From assembly GCF_947623445.1 (NCBI RefSeq), contig NC_135247.1, positions 5,396,501-5,460,500 of the forward strand: a DNA stretch of 64,000 nt, read 5' to 3'. The stretch is from Clavelina lepadiformis. Lineage: Eukaryota; Chordata; Ascidiacea; Aplousobranchia; Clavelinidae. Of this stretch, positions 50,486 to 62,766 are shown piece by piece (within the stretch, counting starts at the first letter, position 1; each line of letters begins with the position of its first letter). The translations under genes and the position numbers were made by a program. Below the pieces are notes generated by a model. The model worked only from the letters and a program-made list of their open reading frames with translations. It was not told where the DNA came from and did not search any database.

Positions 50486-53400
50486 ATGGCTGTCAATGAT
50501 GTTAGCAAGAAATCACATGGAAGAAGAAAGTTTTATGAAATGCCTATTGAATCACAAAGCACTTTCAGTAAAACCAAAAATATGGACCCAGATGGTGCAG
50601 ATAAAATGTTGAAATTCATTTCACGAAATGTAATTGGCAAGGATGCGGTGTTCTCTGGACCTTTTGGTTCGCGCAAGGTGGTTTATTGTGATTACATTGC
50701 TTCTGGTCGAGCAATGAACTCAATTGAATCCTATATTGTTCAAAATGTTCTTCCTCTATATGGGAATACTCACACATCCACAACTGTCACTTCTCTGCAG
50801 TCATCATTATTTGTTGAGGAGGCCCGGTGAGATTTAATTTACATGGGCTTATCTATACCAAAATTGATATATATATTTGTTATATAACACGTGAACAACA
50901 TCTTATTTTATGGTCTTTTGATCATTTTTACCATAGAAAAATTGAGAGTTATTTTAAACATATTGCAGGATGAACATACGAAATGCAGTTAGAGCAAGTG
51001 AATATGATGCTGTGATATTTACTGGGAATGGAACAACTGGTGCCATCCACAAGTTAATTAATGCTTTAGACTTTAAACGGCCACCTGTAGTTTTTGTTGG
51101 ACCCTACGAGCACCATTCAAATTTGCTTCCTTGGCGAAATATTGCCGTTCATGTAAGTTTACATTTGTATTTTACGTGTTTAACTTATTACAAACATTTA
51201 CACCAGGGCCCATGGGTATCAAACATGTGGTCTGCAGGCCGGATCCTTCTCACGGAATGATTTAACTTAATGTTGAAGACATCACAGAAACACAATTTTT
51301 GTAGTTGTGTTAGTAACTATGTACTATTTTAATTGAACTTTTGTAGCCATGGTCAGAAAACATTGCATGGAAGTAAATGTTGTGAATTACATTTATGACA
51401 TAGTAGATATGTCTAGGTAAATAAATTGTCTTTAGGGAAAAAAATTTTACTTGTAATAAGTTCCGCGGTTGCTTACGTGAAAGTTGGAGCATTATTTCAA
51501 GTTACCATGCACTTTGATTTTTAGTCGTAGGCATACTATATGTCTTGACTTAAAAAGTTAGTTAGGGCCTGGGCTTCTAACTTTTGCTTGGTTGGTAATT
51601 GCAAGTTGTCCCAATTACATGTGATTAGATTGGACTATTATTGTTTCCTTTTGCTTTTAAAAGCACCAGTTTTTGAATAAGGCTCAGCGTGTTTCAATGT
51701 AGCAATATTAATGGAAAACTTGTTTTGTATCCAAAAGGGTTGCTTTATTAAACTAACTCATGCTATTGTCAAATTTTTGCTTTTGAAAAATTTACCTTCA
51801 AGTAAGGTAACTATTGTGATGTTGTAATATGCAATGACTGTATGATTTATTTCAGGTTCTTGTAGCCTTAACTCCTTAATTGAAGTATAAATCTCATATG
51901 TTAATTTAAAGTTGCCACAGTAAAAGTTATAAAGTTGCTAGACCAACTCGATAAATTTCAAATAGTCTGCATACTGTCCTTGAACTAAAGTAATTTGACT
52001 TTCCTGATTAAAACTATCCAATTGTTTTTACAGATAATACCCATAAGTGAAAAGGACAGTGGTGGTGTAAATTTAGTTCATTTGGAGCTAGCTTTAAAGG
52101 AATGGTCTTCAGCTGGTTTTCAACTGATTGGATGCTTTTCTGCTGCTTCAAATGTGACAGGTATAATGAAATATAAAAAGTATATCACTTCGTTAAAAAT
52201 CAAAAATGTGAAATTTTTGATCACGATAAAGTTATGCTTGCATAACTGAATATAATTAACAGTTATCATGTATGATTTTGGCTCAGGTGTTGTAACCAAT
52301 GCTGAATCTGTAAATGAACTCCTGCATCAGTACAATGCATTGGGGTTTTGGGATTATGCAACTGCTGGACCATATCTTAATATTGATATGCATCCAAACT
52401 CTAATAGCATGGCATCCATGGATGCAATGTTTTTTTCAATGCACAAGTTTGTAGGAGGCGTTGATTCTCCAGGTGAATAAAACAATTTGTAGAATTTGGA
52501 TTAGATTTGAATAGTAGATTTATTCAAACGTCTATTTTAATCATAGATCCAAACATCATTTACTTCAATAATTTTTGTTCTATTTGTCACAATAAAATTT
52601 GCAGTTTGGTAACAAAAAATTCAGTTAGAGTTAGCCCAAAGAGAGTTACTTTCTTTAATATTTATTATCTTTTGACTCTAACAATAATGGGTGGCCGCTT
52701 GGTGACCTAATTTCTCCACACATTTCATAAAAAACTACTTCGGAATAAGCAATGAGATAATGTTGTGCAGGTGTGCTCGTTGCAAAACGCTCTCTTTTCA
52801 GCAACAAAGTTCCTCAATGTGGAGGAGGAGGGGGATCAGTGTTCTTTGTTACACGTAAAGACCACCGCTACTTACAGGATGAAGAGATGAGGGAGGAAGG
52901 TGGTACACCTCGTGTGGTTGGGATCGTGAGGGCGGCTTTAGCCATGAAATTAAAACAGGTATCTTCATATTTTAAAAGTAACTAAATGAGTGAAATAAAG
53001 TAAATGTAGTAGTGGCTTGACGTAACCTTCTGATTTACAGTTTGCTTGTATTCGATCTGAAGTATTTATTTCAACTGAGAATGTTTTGTTATTTGTAGCC
53101 TATTTACTTAAGTTTATGTAGTCTGTTGGAATAGAGGTGATCATGGCGCGTGAAGATGAACTTTACAAGAAAGCCATAAAATGTTGGAAAGATTGTCCAA
53201 ATCTTCATCTTCTTGGAAATCACTCATCTGCAGCCGGGAATAAAGCGCAACATCACTTGGCCATTTTTTCATTTGTTATTTCCTATCCAGGATCAAACTT
53301 GTATCTTCATCATAATTTTGTAGCTGCCCTCTTGAACGATATGTTTGGAATCCAGGTATTTTTGTTCAGGTTGAAGTCAAATCATGTCTTCTTTTTTAGC

Positions 53401-56277
53401 CAATATCTTTGAAAAATATTTTTCTCAGTTTATATGTAACTTGTAAGAAACACTTTACTCACTTTTTGTAACATAAAATTGTAGGCAAGAGGAGGCTGTG
53501 CTTGCGCTGGGCCATATGCCCAAGATCTTCTTGGGATTGATGAAGAAACTGCTTTAAAATTTGAAGAAGCACTACTTGAAGATAGGTACAAAATGAATAA
53601 TATTGCATATGTTACTTGAATCAATAAAGTGATGTACAAAATAGTGGTTGCTTAAACTTGATATTTTGTAGTCGCCTTGATCGTATTCACCTGCGTCGAA
53701 AGACCGAATACTCTGCCCAGGAAGTTCTTAGACCTGGATTTGTTCGACTGAATTTTCCATATTTTATGAGTGATGAAGAAGTTGATTTTGTCATCAAGGC
53801 CGTTGATTTGGTTGCAAGAGATGGCTGGAGAATGCTTCCCAAATACATGTTTAATTCAGAGACTGGAGAATGGAGGCATACACAACACAGAGTAACTATC
53901 TCGCAAAATTTATAAGTATTTATTTCTGCATGGGAAAAAATTGTTTCTGTTTACAATAGTACAATTGTAATTGTCCGTTTTTAAGGTATTTGAAGGCAGG
54001 AGCTGGCTGGGAAATGTTGATTTCACTGAAAATGGTTTGGATATTAGACAACCAGTCAAACATAATGATGTAACACCAAAAGATTATGAAGATCTTCTCG
54101 AAATAGCCTGTGATATTTTCCTTACCCCACTCAAGGTCAGAACTTTAAGCTGTTACCAGCCTTTTCTTATAAAGTCCTACGTGAACGAAATTTTCTATAA
54201 TTTTGACAACTTTTACATTTTTCAGAGTGGTGAATTGAAGCTCCCAGATCACAGTCTTATGTTTGTAGATAATGTTCGTGATTTAAGATGGTTTGCTGTA
54301 CCATCTGAAGCGAGCTTCCATATCTCAGGAAAAAACCCTGCGCCTACAGTTCCTAAATGTGCTATTTCAGTTCGCCAAAATGCCCCCGAGCTATCTCACA
54401 AGCAAATGCAAAGACTTGTTAAAATTCCAAAACATGTGCTGGATATAATTTCAAAGTTAAAATCGTTAAACCTCCAAAACACAGAAAAATGTTCGAGTTC
54501 TACCATAGGGGAAGGCTCTGCTTCAGAGAACTATTTAAAATCTACTGATGAAAGTAAAACATCAAACAACGCAAATTCATCACCTTCATTGGTAAAGGAC
54601 ATTGACCTGCCTCCCATGGATGAGTCTTGCTCAGCCAACTGTACATTGTCTTGCGTTGATAATAAATCACGGTTACAAGGCGCTTTAACAAATATTTCAC
54701 AAGGATTTAGTTTTAAGTCGCCGCCAAAGAAACTTTTTAAGTTGACAGCTCAAGCAATAGAAGAGTTAAAGATGATACAAAATGAAGATCGCATACTTGT
54801 TTGTCTCTCTGGCGGAAAAGTAAGCTCTACGTCATGCCTACAGATATACTTGTACATTTAGCGTTATTATATTTTAATTCAGTTTGATTTCAGTCCACCT
54901 CTCGAAACGTTTCTTTGTGTGCGGGATAAACTTTTATGTGACAGTTAACACTTTCCGTCGTGTTGCAGGATTCCTTATCCCTTCTGCACGTTCTTCGTCA
55001 ATACCAGTATTACGCGAAGAAGAATGGTGTTGGTTTTGAGCTTGGAGCGGTTACTGTCGATCCCATGACATCATCATATGATCCGTCACCTCTCATACCA
55101 TACCTGAAAGAGCTAGAGGTTCCTTACTTCTATGAAAAACAAGGTGGTAACTGGCATAATCAGGCTAACGGCAAAGTTTTAGGCCTGTCTGTGGCATACA
55201 ATGTCGTTGAAACATTTTCGAAGTAACAAGCTATACTTTTGTGTTACTTGTTCGGTATGGTGTAGGTATTCTCGACCAAGCATTAGAAATCTCAGCATCT
55301 TCCATTTGTTCTTTCTGTTCTCGAATGAAAAGAGGTCGTTTGTACGCTTGCGCTCGTCGTGAAGGCTGGAACGTTCTAGCTTTTGGACAACATCTAGATG
55401 ATTTAGCAGAGAGTTTCTTGATGTCAGCCTTCCATAATGGTTTTCTGAGGACCATGAAGGCGAACTACACCGTAAAGTATGATTTCAACATTTTCCAATT
55501 TTTTACATTGTCTTAAATATGTTACAATATCTGTATTCAAATAGTGATGTCCACTATATATTGATGACCAATTTTTACCATTGCATTTCAGGGAAGGCGA
55601 TCTTCGAGTGATACGACCTTTTATTTACGTCAGAGAGACTGATACAAGACAATTTGCCCAACAAGCAAAGCTTCCAGTAATTCCTGAAAATTGTCCAGCT
55701 TGCTTCGAAGCACCCAAGGTCAGTTGTTAGACTTAGTGATCTAAAGTGGAAAACGTTTCTGGCATTGGTTTTTTTCTTTGCTGCAAAAACATTGTTTACA
55801 AATAGATAAAATTTGTCAACAAAGGTTGTAAAAGCGAGAAAATTATAGTACAGGATTAACCAAATCGAAAAATGCAAAACCGGAAAAATTCATATCAAAC
55901 AAACCCCACTTCAAAGTTGTCAAAAAGGTTGTGTGGCAAAATGTTGTTAGAAATTATACAAGTTGTTCTTCTCCTGTTTGAATATGACCAGTTTCTTAAT
56001 TTTCTGTTTAGGTATTTCCTTTTTAGTTTTCTGTTAAGAATTTTACAATTTGTTTAGTAATTCTGCACTGGTGTTTTACTTGCTCCAAAGTTGCTATGAT
56101 TTTAAATAGGAGCGTCACAGAATGAAGCAGCTGTTAGCATCGCAAGAAATACTTCATCCACGTTTATTTAATTCGTTAAAAGAAGCGATGATGCCACTCT
56201 TTTCCAAAAGTAGAACTGGTATGGAGTCGAACCATCAACAACGCAACCCAGATGATTATTATGATGAGCGATTTTAG
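50486..56277 (+). CDS. Class V aminotransferase (cysteine desulfurase-like) fused to TtcA-like PP-loop tRNA thiolation domain (1001 aa)
   Basis: Fourteen exons: 50486-50826, 50969-51152, 52034-52160, 52287-52472, 52771-52958, 53122-53355, 53485-53585, 53672-53891, 53986-54135, 54226-54819, 54969-55143, 55266-55476, 55592-55718 and 56110-56277. All are in frame and give 1001 residues. Residues ~60-530 are a PLP class V aminotransferase of the cysteine desulfurase/MOCOS type: FTGNGTTGAIH, EHHSNLLPW, the Schiff-base lysine in SMHKFVGG (K271), a GGGGGSVFF loop, and a Cys loop RGGCACAGPYA (C425, C427) where desulfurases carry their persulfide cysteine. Residues ~600-745 are a Ser-rich linker. Residues ~765-985 are TtcA-like: SGGKDS (772-777), CSFC (848-851), GQHLDDLAES and CPAC (938-941). 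Known TtcA makes 2-thiocytidine in tRNA using an Fe-S cluster held by such cysteines. The fusion would supply its own sulfur. All key residues are intact. The substrate is inferred. Confidence 0.9.
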
Positions 56278-57252
56278 CACATCTTTTAATTTATGGGATC
56301 TCGCACTCTCTAGAGTCTAGATGTATTGCATGGTTTCAAGGATAGATTGATTGTAGGTGAAATAAGAAGAATTTCCTTTGAAATCAAAATGTAGTTGCTG
56401 TTTACCATGCAGTTGCGCAATAAGTGCAATTTAGATCTGTGGCGCTTATGGTGACAACACGCGGTGATTCTGTTTTCTTTGTTTAGACATATTCCTTTAA
56501 ATCGTGTCTGCGTTGATTACTGCTCTGAGTGGTATTTGCTCGCTATATATATATATGGTGCGTACCAGTTTTTTGGCAGACAATATCAACAATACAAGTT
56601 GGGTTTTAGAATTGGAATTGTTTACTAGTAGGCTACACTCGGGACGTGCTGAATGAGAAGAAACGCAACCTTTCGTACTCGTTATCACGGAGTTATAACT
56701 TTCTGAGTGCCGCAGGTCTTAGATTCAATATTGCTCCTGCAGAAATCACAGAATATAATTTGGCAAAAAAATGCTTTAAGTGTTTTTCGGTCACTAGAAT
56801 TTTATGTGTCACTTTTTATGGTTGTGTTTGTAATGTCAAGAGCATGGAATAAAAAATAGAATATGCTGTCCAAGGAGGAATATCAAAATAGTGCAAGAGA
56901 ACCGTAGCTGGAAGCTCTACAGCCCGTCCTTCATAAATGCACTGGAGGAAATAAACTGAGCATCTAGTAAATCTCGATGAAGATGTAGTACATAAACCCT
57001 GATGAAACTAAAACATAGCCAGAATGAGTTGGCAGAAATAAATTTCTGTGCTTCCTAGTAGTTCCTTGTATTTGATGAACATCTAGTAGTTTAAGATGTC
57101 TCTATGGTTTATTACGCTTCATCGAACGCGTTGCCGTAACAACGGTAATGCATCCATCTCCATCAGGTCTTTTAAAAGGCCAGAAGTTTCATGAGTTTGG
57201 TTTACGGTAAAAACAATAAGTTGCTTTCCTACTCTTGTCACTGTGGAACGCG
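56278..57252. other. Spacer with the 3' end of the fusion gene and the LRRC72-like promoter
   Basis: AATAAA at about 56848 and again at about 56947 could end the fusion transcript. The stretch also contains a short TA microsatellite near 56546-56558. A 68-codon open frame at 56646-56852 has no recognisable features. The two genes run in the same direction about 1 kb apart, so an operon is not indicated. Confidence 0.45.
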
Positions 57253-58917
57253 ATGGATTCCGATGAGGTAATATTTAGTTATTAATATGAAATTTTTGTC
57301 TGGTATAACTTGTAAAATTTACAGTGAGATAGGCCTATTAAGCCTACAATTTAATTTACAGTGATCAAGATATTATATCTTACAGGTTGTAAATAACCTT
57401 ATGAAAAGGCAGAATATAAAACAAGATATAAATGTAATAGAGCTTTACTTGGGTAAGCAAAGTCTAACTTCAGTAAACTCGCTGCGGCGATTTCGAATGC
57501 TTCAAAGGCTTTGGTTAAATTCAAACAAATTGAGAAACTTGCTATCGCCATTAACACAACACTGTTTTCTTCATCACAATTTCAGGTATGTCTCAGCAGC
57601 AAACTGTTATGTATATTATTTAATGTCATAATCAGATGTTAGAATAAGTACTAACTATGCAAAATGTGCGTGGAATACCAACTTTTTCAAAGTATTCTAG
57701 TTTATTTTTTGATCAACTGAAAACTTTGCTGTTCAAACACAAACCATTTAATTAAAATATATGTGACAAATGGTAGGATACCAGTTGTTAAGTATGCCCA
57801 CGAAAACTGATAGGTAAAACTGTGGCAAGAAATATCCTTTGCGCACACTACAAACTTGGCAATCTGTTGTCACTGATATTCATGCTAACCTACCCTATTT
57901 TGTATAATAATTTATACCAGTACATCATATTTTTGCTTACTTTTATAACATACTCCAAAACATCTTTTTGTACAGGATAACAGAACTCCATTTGCAAAAT
58001 AATGAATTATGTGAAATAAGAGGAACTCTTTCACACTTGCGCTATCTCCAAGTTCTTATGCTGCAGAAAAACCAATTAGCCAATTTGAATGAGGTTTTGC
58101 AAGAGCTCTTTCCTTTACAGGCACTACACGTTCTCAGTGAGCAGTAGGTTTTGATGTTAAAAAAAACATAATATAGCTTAATAACAGCTTGTTTATAGTG
58201 CAGTTTCCATAATTGTTTTATGCTATATATGTATATTTCATGTACGTGCTAATACTGAGTTAATTGTTTTACTATTAGATTTATTTGATAATCCTTTGGC
58301 TCAAGAACCTGGATACAGGCTTCTTCTTGTACACACACTTCCATCAGTTGAACGATTAGATAGACGAGGTACAGTATCATTAACAGAAATTGTCTTATAA
58401 TAATCAACACATGCATGTATCCGATGCTATAATCAGATGTTAGAGGAAATATTTGGAACCGCAGTATACTGAAATGCCAGTAAGCGCCATTGTCTACTTT
58501 AGAAGTCACTGCTAAAGAGAAAAAACAAGCCAGGGAAATTTACGAAGCAAACAGGGAAGCAGTGAAAGCTTCTATTGCATTTGGAAGGCGAGCTGACATA
58601 AATCCTTCACTGTTGCATACTCTAAACAGATATCAACCATCAAGATCCACCATTACTCCTGCAAAGTACAATGTGCAGGTTAATTGGTCACCAGTATATT
58701 CCTTCTTTTTATAGGGATTATTTATGACTTGCATTATTTTAATTAAATAAGCACTGATTTGTATTGACAGACCATTAGACGTGAAATGAATTTGCAGTCC
58801 AGGCATTCAGTCATGCAATACACCACCTTCGACTGGGCAAGAATACCAAGCTGTGAAGAAAGGCGTCTTGGAGCTGCTGTCCCATCTCCACAAAATTTAA
58901 CTGTTAAATTTCGATAA
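57253..58917 (+). CDS. Leucine-rich repeat protein, LRRC72-like (262 aa)
   Basis: Six exons: 57253-57267, 57386-57585, 57976-58136, 58279-58368, 58503-58678 and 58771-58917, all GT-AG and in frame. The first coding exon has only five codons (MDSDE). Residues ~20-140 hold about four LRRs (ELYLGKQSLTSV, RLWLNSNKLRNL, ELHLQNNELCEI, VLMLQKNQLANL), followed by an LRR cap region with LFDNPLAQEPGYR and LPSVERLDR. A helical basic tail follows (VTAKEKKQAREIYEANRE, ASIAFGRR). The order LRRs, cap, VTxKE helix and SIAFG resembles vertebrate LRRC72, an LRR protein associated with cilia. It is probably a cytosolic or axonemal scaffold. The family call rests on remembered similarity and could instead be another SDS22-like LRRC protein. 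Confidence 0.78.
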
Positions 58918-59871
58918 GTGTTTATCCTGCCTCACTTTAAATCGTGTCTTCAGATCCAAGTAAACTGCCACTTTGCAAACATTACTGTTTAAAAACATGT
59001 TATGATGCAAACCACGCCCACATTTTTTGGGGATTGAAAAGCATTTTACCGATGATGATTATGTCAAGCAAGCGTATTATATAATGACCACCCGCAAATT
59101 TATGAAAATATACTGAAGTGTACTAAATATGTACCAATTAATACAAAAAAGGTGTATTTCTGAGCGTCTCTAACAGTAGTTTTTAGCCTTTACAGGCATG
59201 CTAAACCCATTTTTTACTACCCGTTCATTGAACCTCCTGATTTCCGTAAAAGGATAACCTTAGAATTTAAAAGTTAACAAAAAACACATCGCTTACAGAA
59301 ACATTGTAATAATACCATGTAGGCTATTCTTGCATATTCTTGTGTCAGTGTGCATTTAATTCTTGTTTTTTTTTTTAAATTTCGGGCCCTGCTGGAAAGA
59401 TTTGTGCGATGCGCCAGCAAAATCCAGTGCACTGAAAGCAAACTTTCCAATAAGGATTTACGGCTTTGTTTCAGAAAGGACTACACTCACTTCAACCCTT
59501 ATTTCATGCTCCACTAATCTGCACCTTTAACCTACTTACAACGAGTAGGCATGCTACACAATGTTGTTCAAAGAAACTAATAACTTTTCTATTTTTACGA
59601 CTAATATCAAAAAGGTACTAATTTAGAAAAGCTAGGGTACCTAATTTTTGTTATGACTAGTTCTCTAAACAAGATGTTGCTGGGCTTCCTAAAAACATTT
59701 TATTGTGAATATCTACTACTACGTGTGAAAATATTGCACAAAAATTCCAATGTAAATCACATATATGACTTGGAGCTTATGCATAGATAAATAGTTTAGA
59801 CAGCAATGATCAAAAACAGGTCAGAAAAAGTGCAAATAAATATCAGAATAATAACATTGATTAACAAGCAG
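58918..59871. other. Convergent spacer
   Basis: Lies between the 3' ends of the LRRC72-like gene (+) and the F-box/LRR gene (-). AT-rich, with a T-run near 59367-59377. It presumably contains both 3' UTRs. No gene seen. Confidence 0.5.
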
Positions 59872-62766
59872 TTACATTTCAATTACAACATTATTGTTCA
59901 ATTTCATTAATTCTGACAGTTTTAGCCTTTTGCAGCCATACAAGTATAAGGACTTCAAGGAAACTGCGGCTCGAAGCATATCCTCAACAGATTTCTGCGT
60001 AATATTGTGGCAAAAACTCACTTTCAAAGTATGCAAACTTGCAATGCAACACTGTGTAATAATGTCAATACTCAAGTGTGTGGCACCTGTGTGACTAATG
60101 TCCAAATACTGAATCTTCTTGGACACTGAAACAAAATTGTGTATGCCTTGATCAGTTACTTGAGAACAACCGCATATATCTAAATGAATTAGAGTTGGCA
60201 GATAAGTAGCTATTTCAGCAATGCCAATATCAGACACCATGGTACAGTTTGACAATATAAGTGTACAAAGTTGTTGACAGCTATTAGCAATTTCATGTAA
60301 ACAATTGTTAGTCACCGATTTTACACCGTGCATATCAAGATGTCGCAAGTTTTTCAAATATTTACAGAAATCCCTAACACAATCAGAAGTAATTTTGCTG
60401 CATAAACCAACATTTAGTGACGTAAGATTTTCGGTCTTTTGGAGCAAGGACAATAAACTACCGCATGAAACAGCAAAACAACCTGCCATTTCAAGTTCAA
60501 GTAATGTGGCGCAGTGCCTTTGTGTCAAAACATCAAAAGCTTCATCAGTAATCGATGTATTCCCATTTATATTAAGACTATCAATATTTACTACGCCAAG
60601 GCAAATGGCAGTAAGTCCATTGTCTGTGGTTTTACTCCATGGAACTTTAATTTTGTTCAAGTTTTTACAATGACAGGAAGCATGTAGAAGAACTGAATCA
60701 CCTGATAAAATTTCTCCTGTGCATTTGCTAATGTGCAAACTTTGTAAATTTTTACAGCTTCGGAAGAAAACTCGTAAACCTTTATTAGAAACTTCTTTTC
60801 CATTGCAATTGACAAAATTTACAGATTTTGGTGTCCTTCTTCCCATTGCTTCTAACCAATAGTCAGACAAAGTTACTGCATTAGCATTTAGATCTTTCCA
60901 AAGATGACAGTCCTCTGCTACACAATGGAATTTATGACAAACCAGGGCAACATTTGTCAAGTCCTTCGCATCCAAAAATGCAAATATATGAATCAAAATC
61001 TCATCTGGCAGACTTGTCCACATATTTTCAAAAAACCTTTGAGAATTTAGAACATTTTCAGAGAAATGCGTACCGAATTTGTTTGGTAATGGTATTGGTC
61101 TGGAAGCAACAGCAGATATCTTTTCAATGGAATGTTTACTGATTGTTTTTTTCGGTGAGGATGGTTGCTTGACTGATGTCCAGGTCCTTAGCTGATTTGG
61201 TCCGTAGGAGTCCCAAGCAATACTTGACTTTTCCCACACACGCTTTGGACTAGTATGAATTTTTTCAGAAGACTTTAAACCCTCCGATATTTTGCCAGCA
61301 CTAGCTGGTCTTCTCTTTTTTGGTGATTTTTCACTGGGTTTTGGATCCACCCCATCAGAAAGAGACATTGGGATAATATTTGATTTTACTAAGTGTCTGC
61401 GAACTGGTGAAATTGGTCTTCTTTTATCAAAACGGCCAGCACTAAAAGGGCGGGCCTTTTTCATGGTTGAAAATTTTTTATTGGTTTTTCTTTTTTCTTT
61501 ACATATTGGAGTGACCTCAACCTCTTCAATATCATCGCTGAGTTGCAGTTTTGGTATAAAACTTGATATATGTTTGTCACTTTCATCAGCATTAGAGTCA
61601 ATGTGCGTAATATCCATTAACTCAACTATGTCCTCATTGAAAACAACCTTTTCCACATCATCTTGTAGTTTTTCAAATTTTTCTTCGGCTGTTTCAACAA
61701 AAAATTCACATATTTTATCAGAATTTCGTCCACATTTCCCATTGTCCCATTTTTGTCTCTTATAAATTACATCAAGTTGAGAAGTGGTAGATAATGAAGG
61801 TATGCTTTCCATCAGCATGGTTACTAATGGCATACTGGCGGTTTTTGTGAGACCATTTGTGGTTGTGTTTGTGACAGATGGATTAGTAGATTTTAATGGA
61901 AAAAGTTTCCATGTACTGAAATCATTATTGTCATCCAACACTTCACCATCACATACAGGACTTTTGCTTCTTTCGTCATTTATTATGCTTTCTATAGATT
62001 TTTTGCTTGAACTACCAACGCTTTTAAGTGAAGAATAACTTGTTTTTACATGCTGCTTAGTAGTACGTTGGTTATTGAATTCCTTCGGACTGTTTTCTGA
62101 TTTAAAATGGTCTATTTTTGCAGTAGGGGAGTCAATATGATAACCTGCAACTTTTTTAAAACTATTATTTCCACAATCAAAGACTTTTCTAACATTGGGA
62201 CAGCTAAAGTGGTCAGAATTGGAAAACACTTCTAATTCTGCTTCTTCTTCAATGGCTGGTCGATGAGTTTGAAGAGATAGTTCATTATAATAATCATGTT
62301 TTGCTTCAACGACTTGATCTGTACTAGTTTGTGAAGAAGATAAAACACAGAAGTTTGCGGAACCATATTTTTCTTCCAATGATTGGCTATTATCTGGCAT
62401 AAAATTTTGGTGGGAAAAATTAACAAGTTTATCTTCCTTTGAAGGTTGGAATGAGACTTTTAGAAGATCAGTAGTAGAGTCTACAACTTCATAAGATGAT
62501 GGTGTAGATAAAGCTTTGATACAACTTCGCATGGTTTCAAGCTCTTCACTTTGCTTTAGATAGTCTGTTACAAAATCAAACCGGCTATCATTCTTTAAAT
62601 ATTCGCCCGCTCCCCACATATCATTTGTAAACAAGAGTGGTTTGTATGAGCTTTTGTCATCACATTGGTTTGAGTCATTGTCGGTAAGTAATGTTTTCTC
62701 TGCAACAATAGAACAGTTTTTAGCAACACTTAAAACCACTCTACAACACTTGTATGGGACTGACAT
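59872..62766 (-). CDS. F-box and leucine-rich repeat protein (964 aa)
   Basis: One uninterrupted frame from the ATG at 62766-62764. Residues 1-570 look disordered and Ser/Lys/Glu-rich, with basic repeats of the form RPFSAGRFDKRRP and RRPASAGK (about 430-510). An F-box follows at about 575-620 (SLPDEILIHIFAFLD ... LVCHKFHCVAEDCHLW). Then come roughly ten Cys-containing LRRs to the C terminus, for example LHISKCTG, LDICGCSQVTDQGI and LYLYGCKRLKL. F-box/LRR proteins are substrate receptors of SCF ubiquitin ligases, binding SKP1 through the F-box and a target through the LRRs. No single orthologue is recognised. RPxSAG motifs are seen in several ciliary or microtubule-binding proteins, but that link is inference. 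Two in-frame splice acceptors lie just upstream of the ATG, so extra 5' coding exons are possible. Confidence 0.85.
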   Translation of the reverse strand: MSVPYKCCRVVLSVAKNCSIVAEKTLLTDNDSNQCDDKSSYKPLLFTNDMWGAGEYLKNDSRFDFVTDYLKQSEELETMRSCIKALSTPSSYEVVDSTTDLLKVSFQPSKEDKLVNFSHQNFMPDNSQSLEEKYGSANFCVLSSSQTSTDQVVEAKHDYYNELSLQTHRPAIEEEAELEVFSNSDHFSCPNVRKVFDCGNNSFKKVAGYHIDSPTAKIDHFKSENSPKEFNNQRTTKQHVKTSYSSLKSVGSSSKKSIESIINDERSKSPVCDGEVLDDNNDFSTWKLFPLKSTNPSVTNTTTNGLTKTASMPLVTMLMESIPSLSTTSQLDVIYKRQKWDNGKCGRNSDKICEFFVETAEEKFEKLQDDVEKVVFNEDIVELMDITHIDSNADESDKHISSFIPKLQLSDDIEEVEVTPICKEKRKTNKKFSTMKKARPFSAGRFDKRRPISPVRRHLVKSNIIPMSLSDGVDPKPSEKSPKKRRPASAGKISEGLKSSEKIHTSPKRVWEKSSIAWDSYGPNQLRTWTSVKQPSSPKKTISKHSIEKISAVASRPIPLPNKFGTHFSENVLNSQRFFENMWTSLPDEILIHIFAFLDAKDLTNVALVCHKFHCVAEDCHLWKDLNANAVTLSDYWLEAMGRRTPKSVNFVNCNGKEVSNKGLRVFFRSCKNLQSLHISKCTGEILSGDSVLLHASCHCKNLNKIKVPWSKTTDNGLTAICLGVVNIDSLNINGNTSITDEAFDVLTQRHCATLLELEMAGCFAVSCGSLLSLLQKTENLTSLNVGLCSKITSDCVRDFCKYLKNLRHLDMHGVKSVTNNCLHEIANSCQQLCTLILSNCTMVSDIGIAEIATYLPTLIHLDICGCSQVTDQGIHNFVSVSKKIQYLDISHTGATHLSIDIITQCCIASLHTLKVSFCHNITQKSVEDMLRAAVSLKSLYLYGCKRLKLSELMKLNNNVVIEM

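Noticed and set aside
50486-56277. Bacterial contamination as the source of the TtcA-like and CrcB-like sequences
   Set aside because: Both genes are split by GT-AG introns that restore frame exactly and sit in continuous animal-like sequence.
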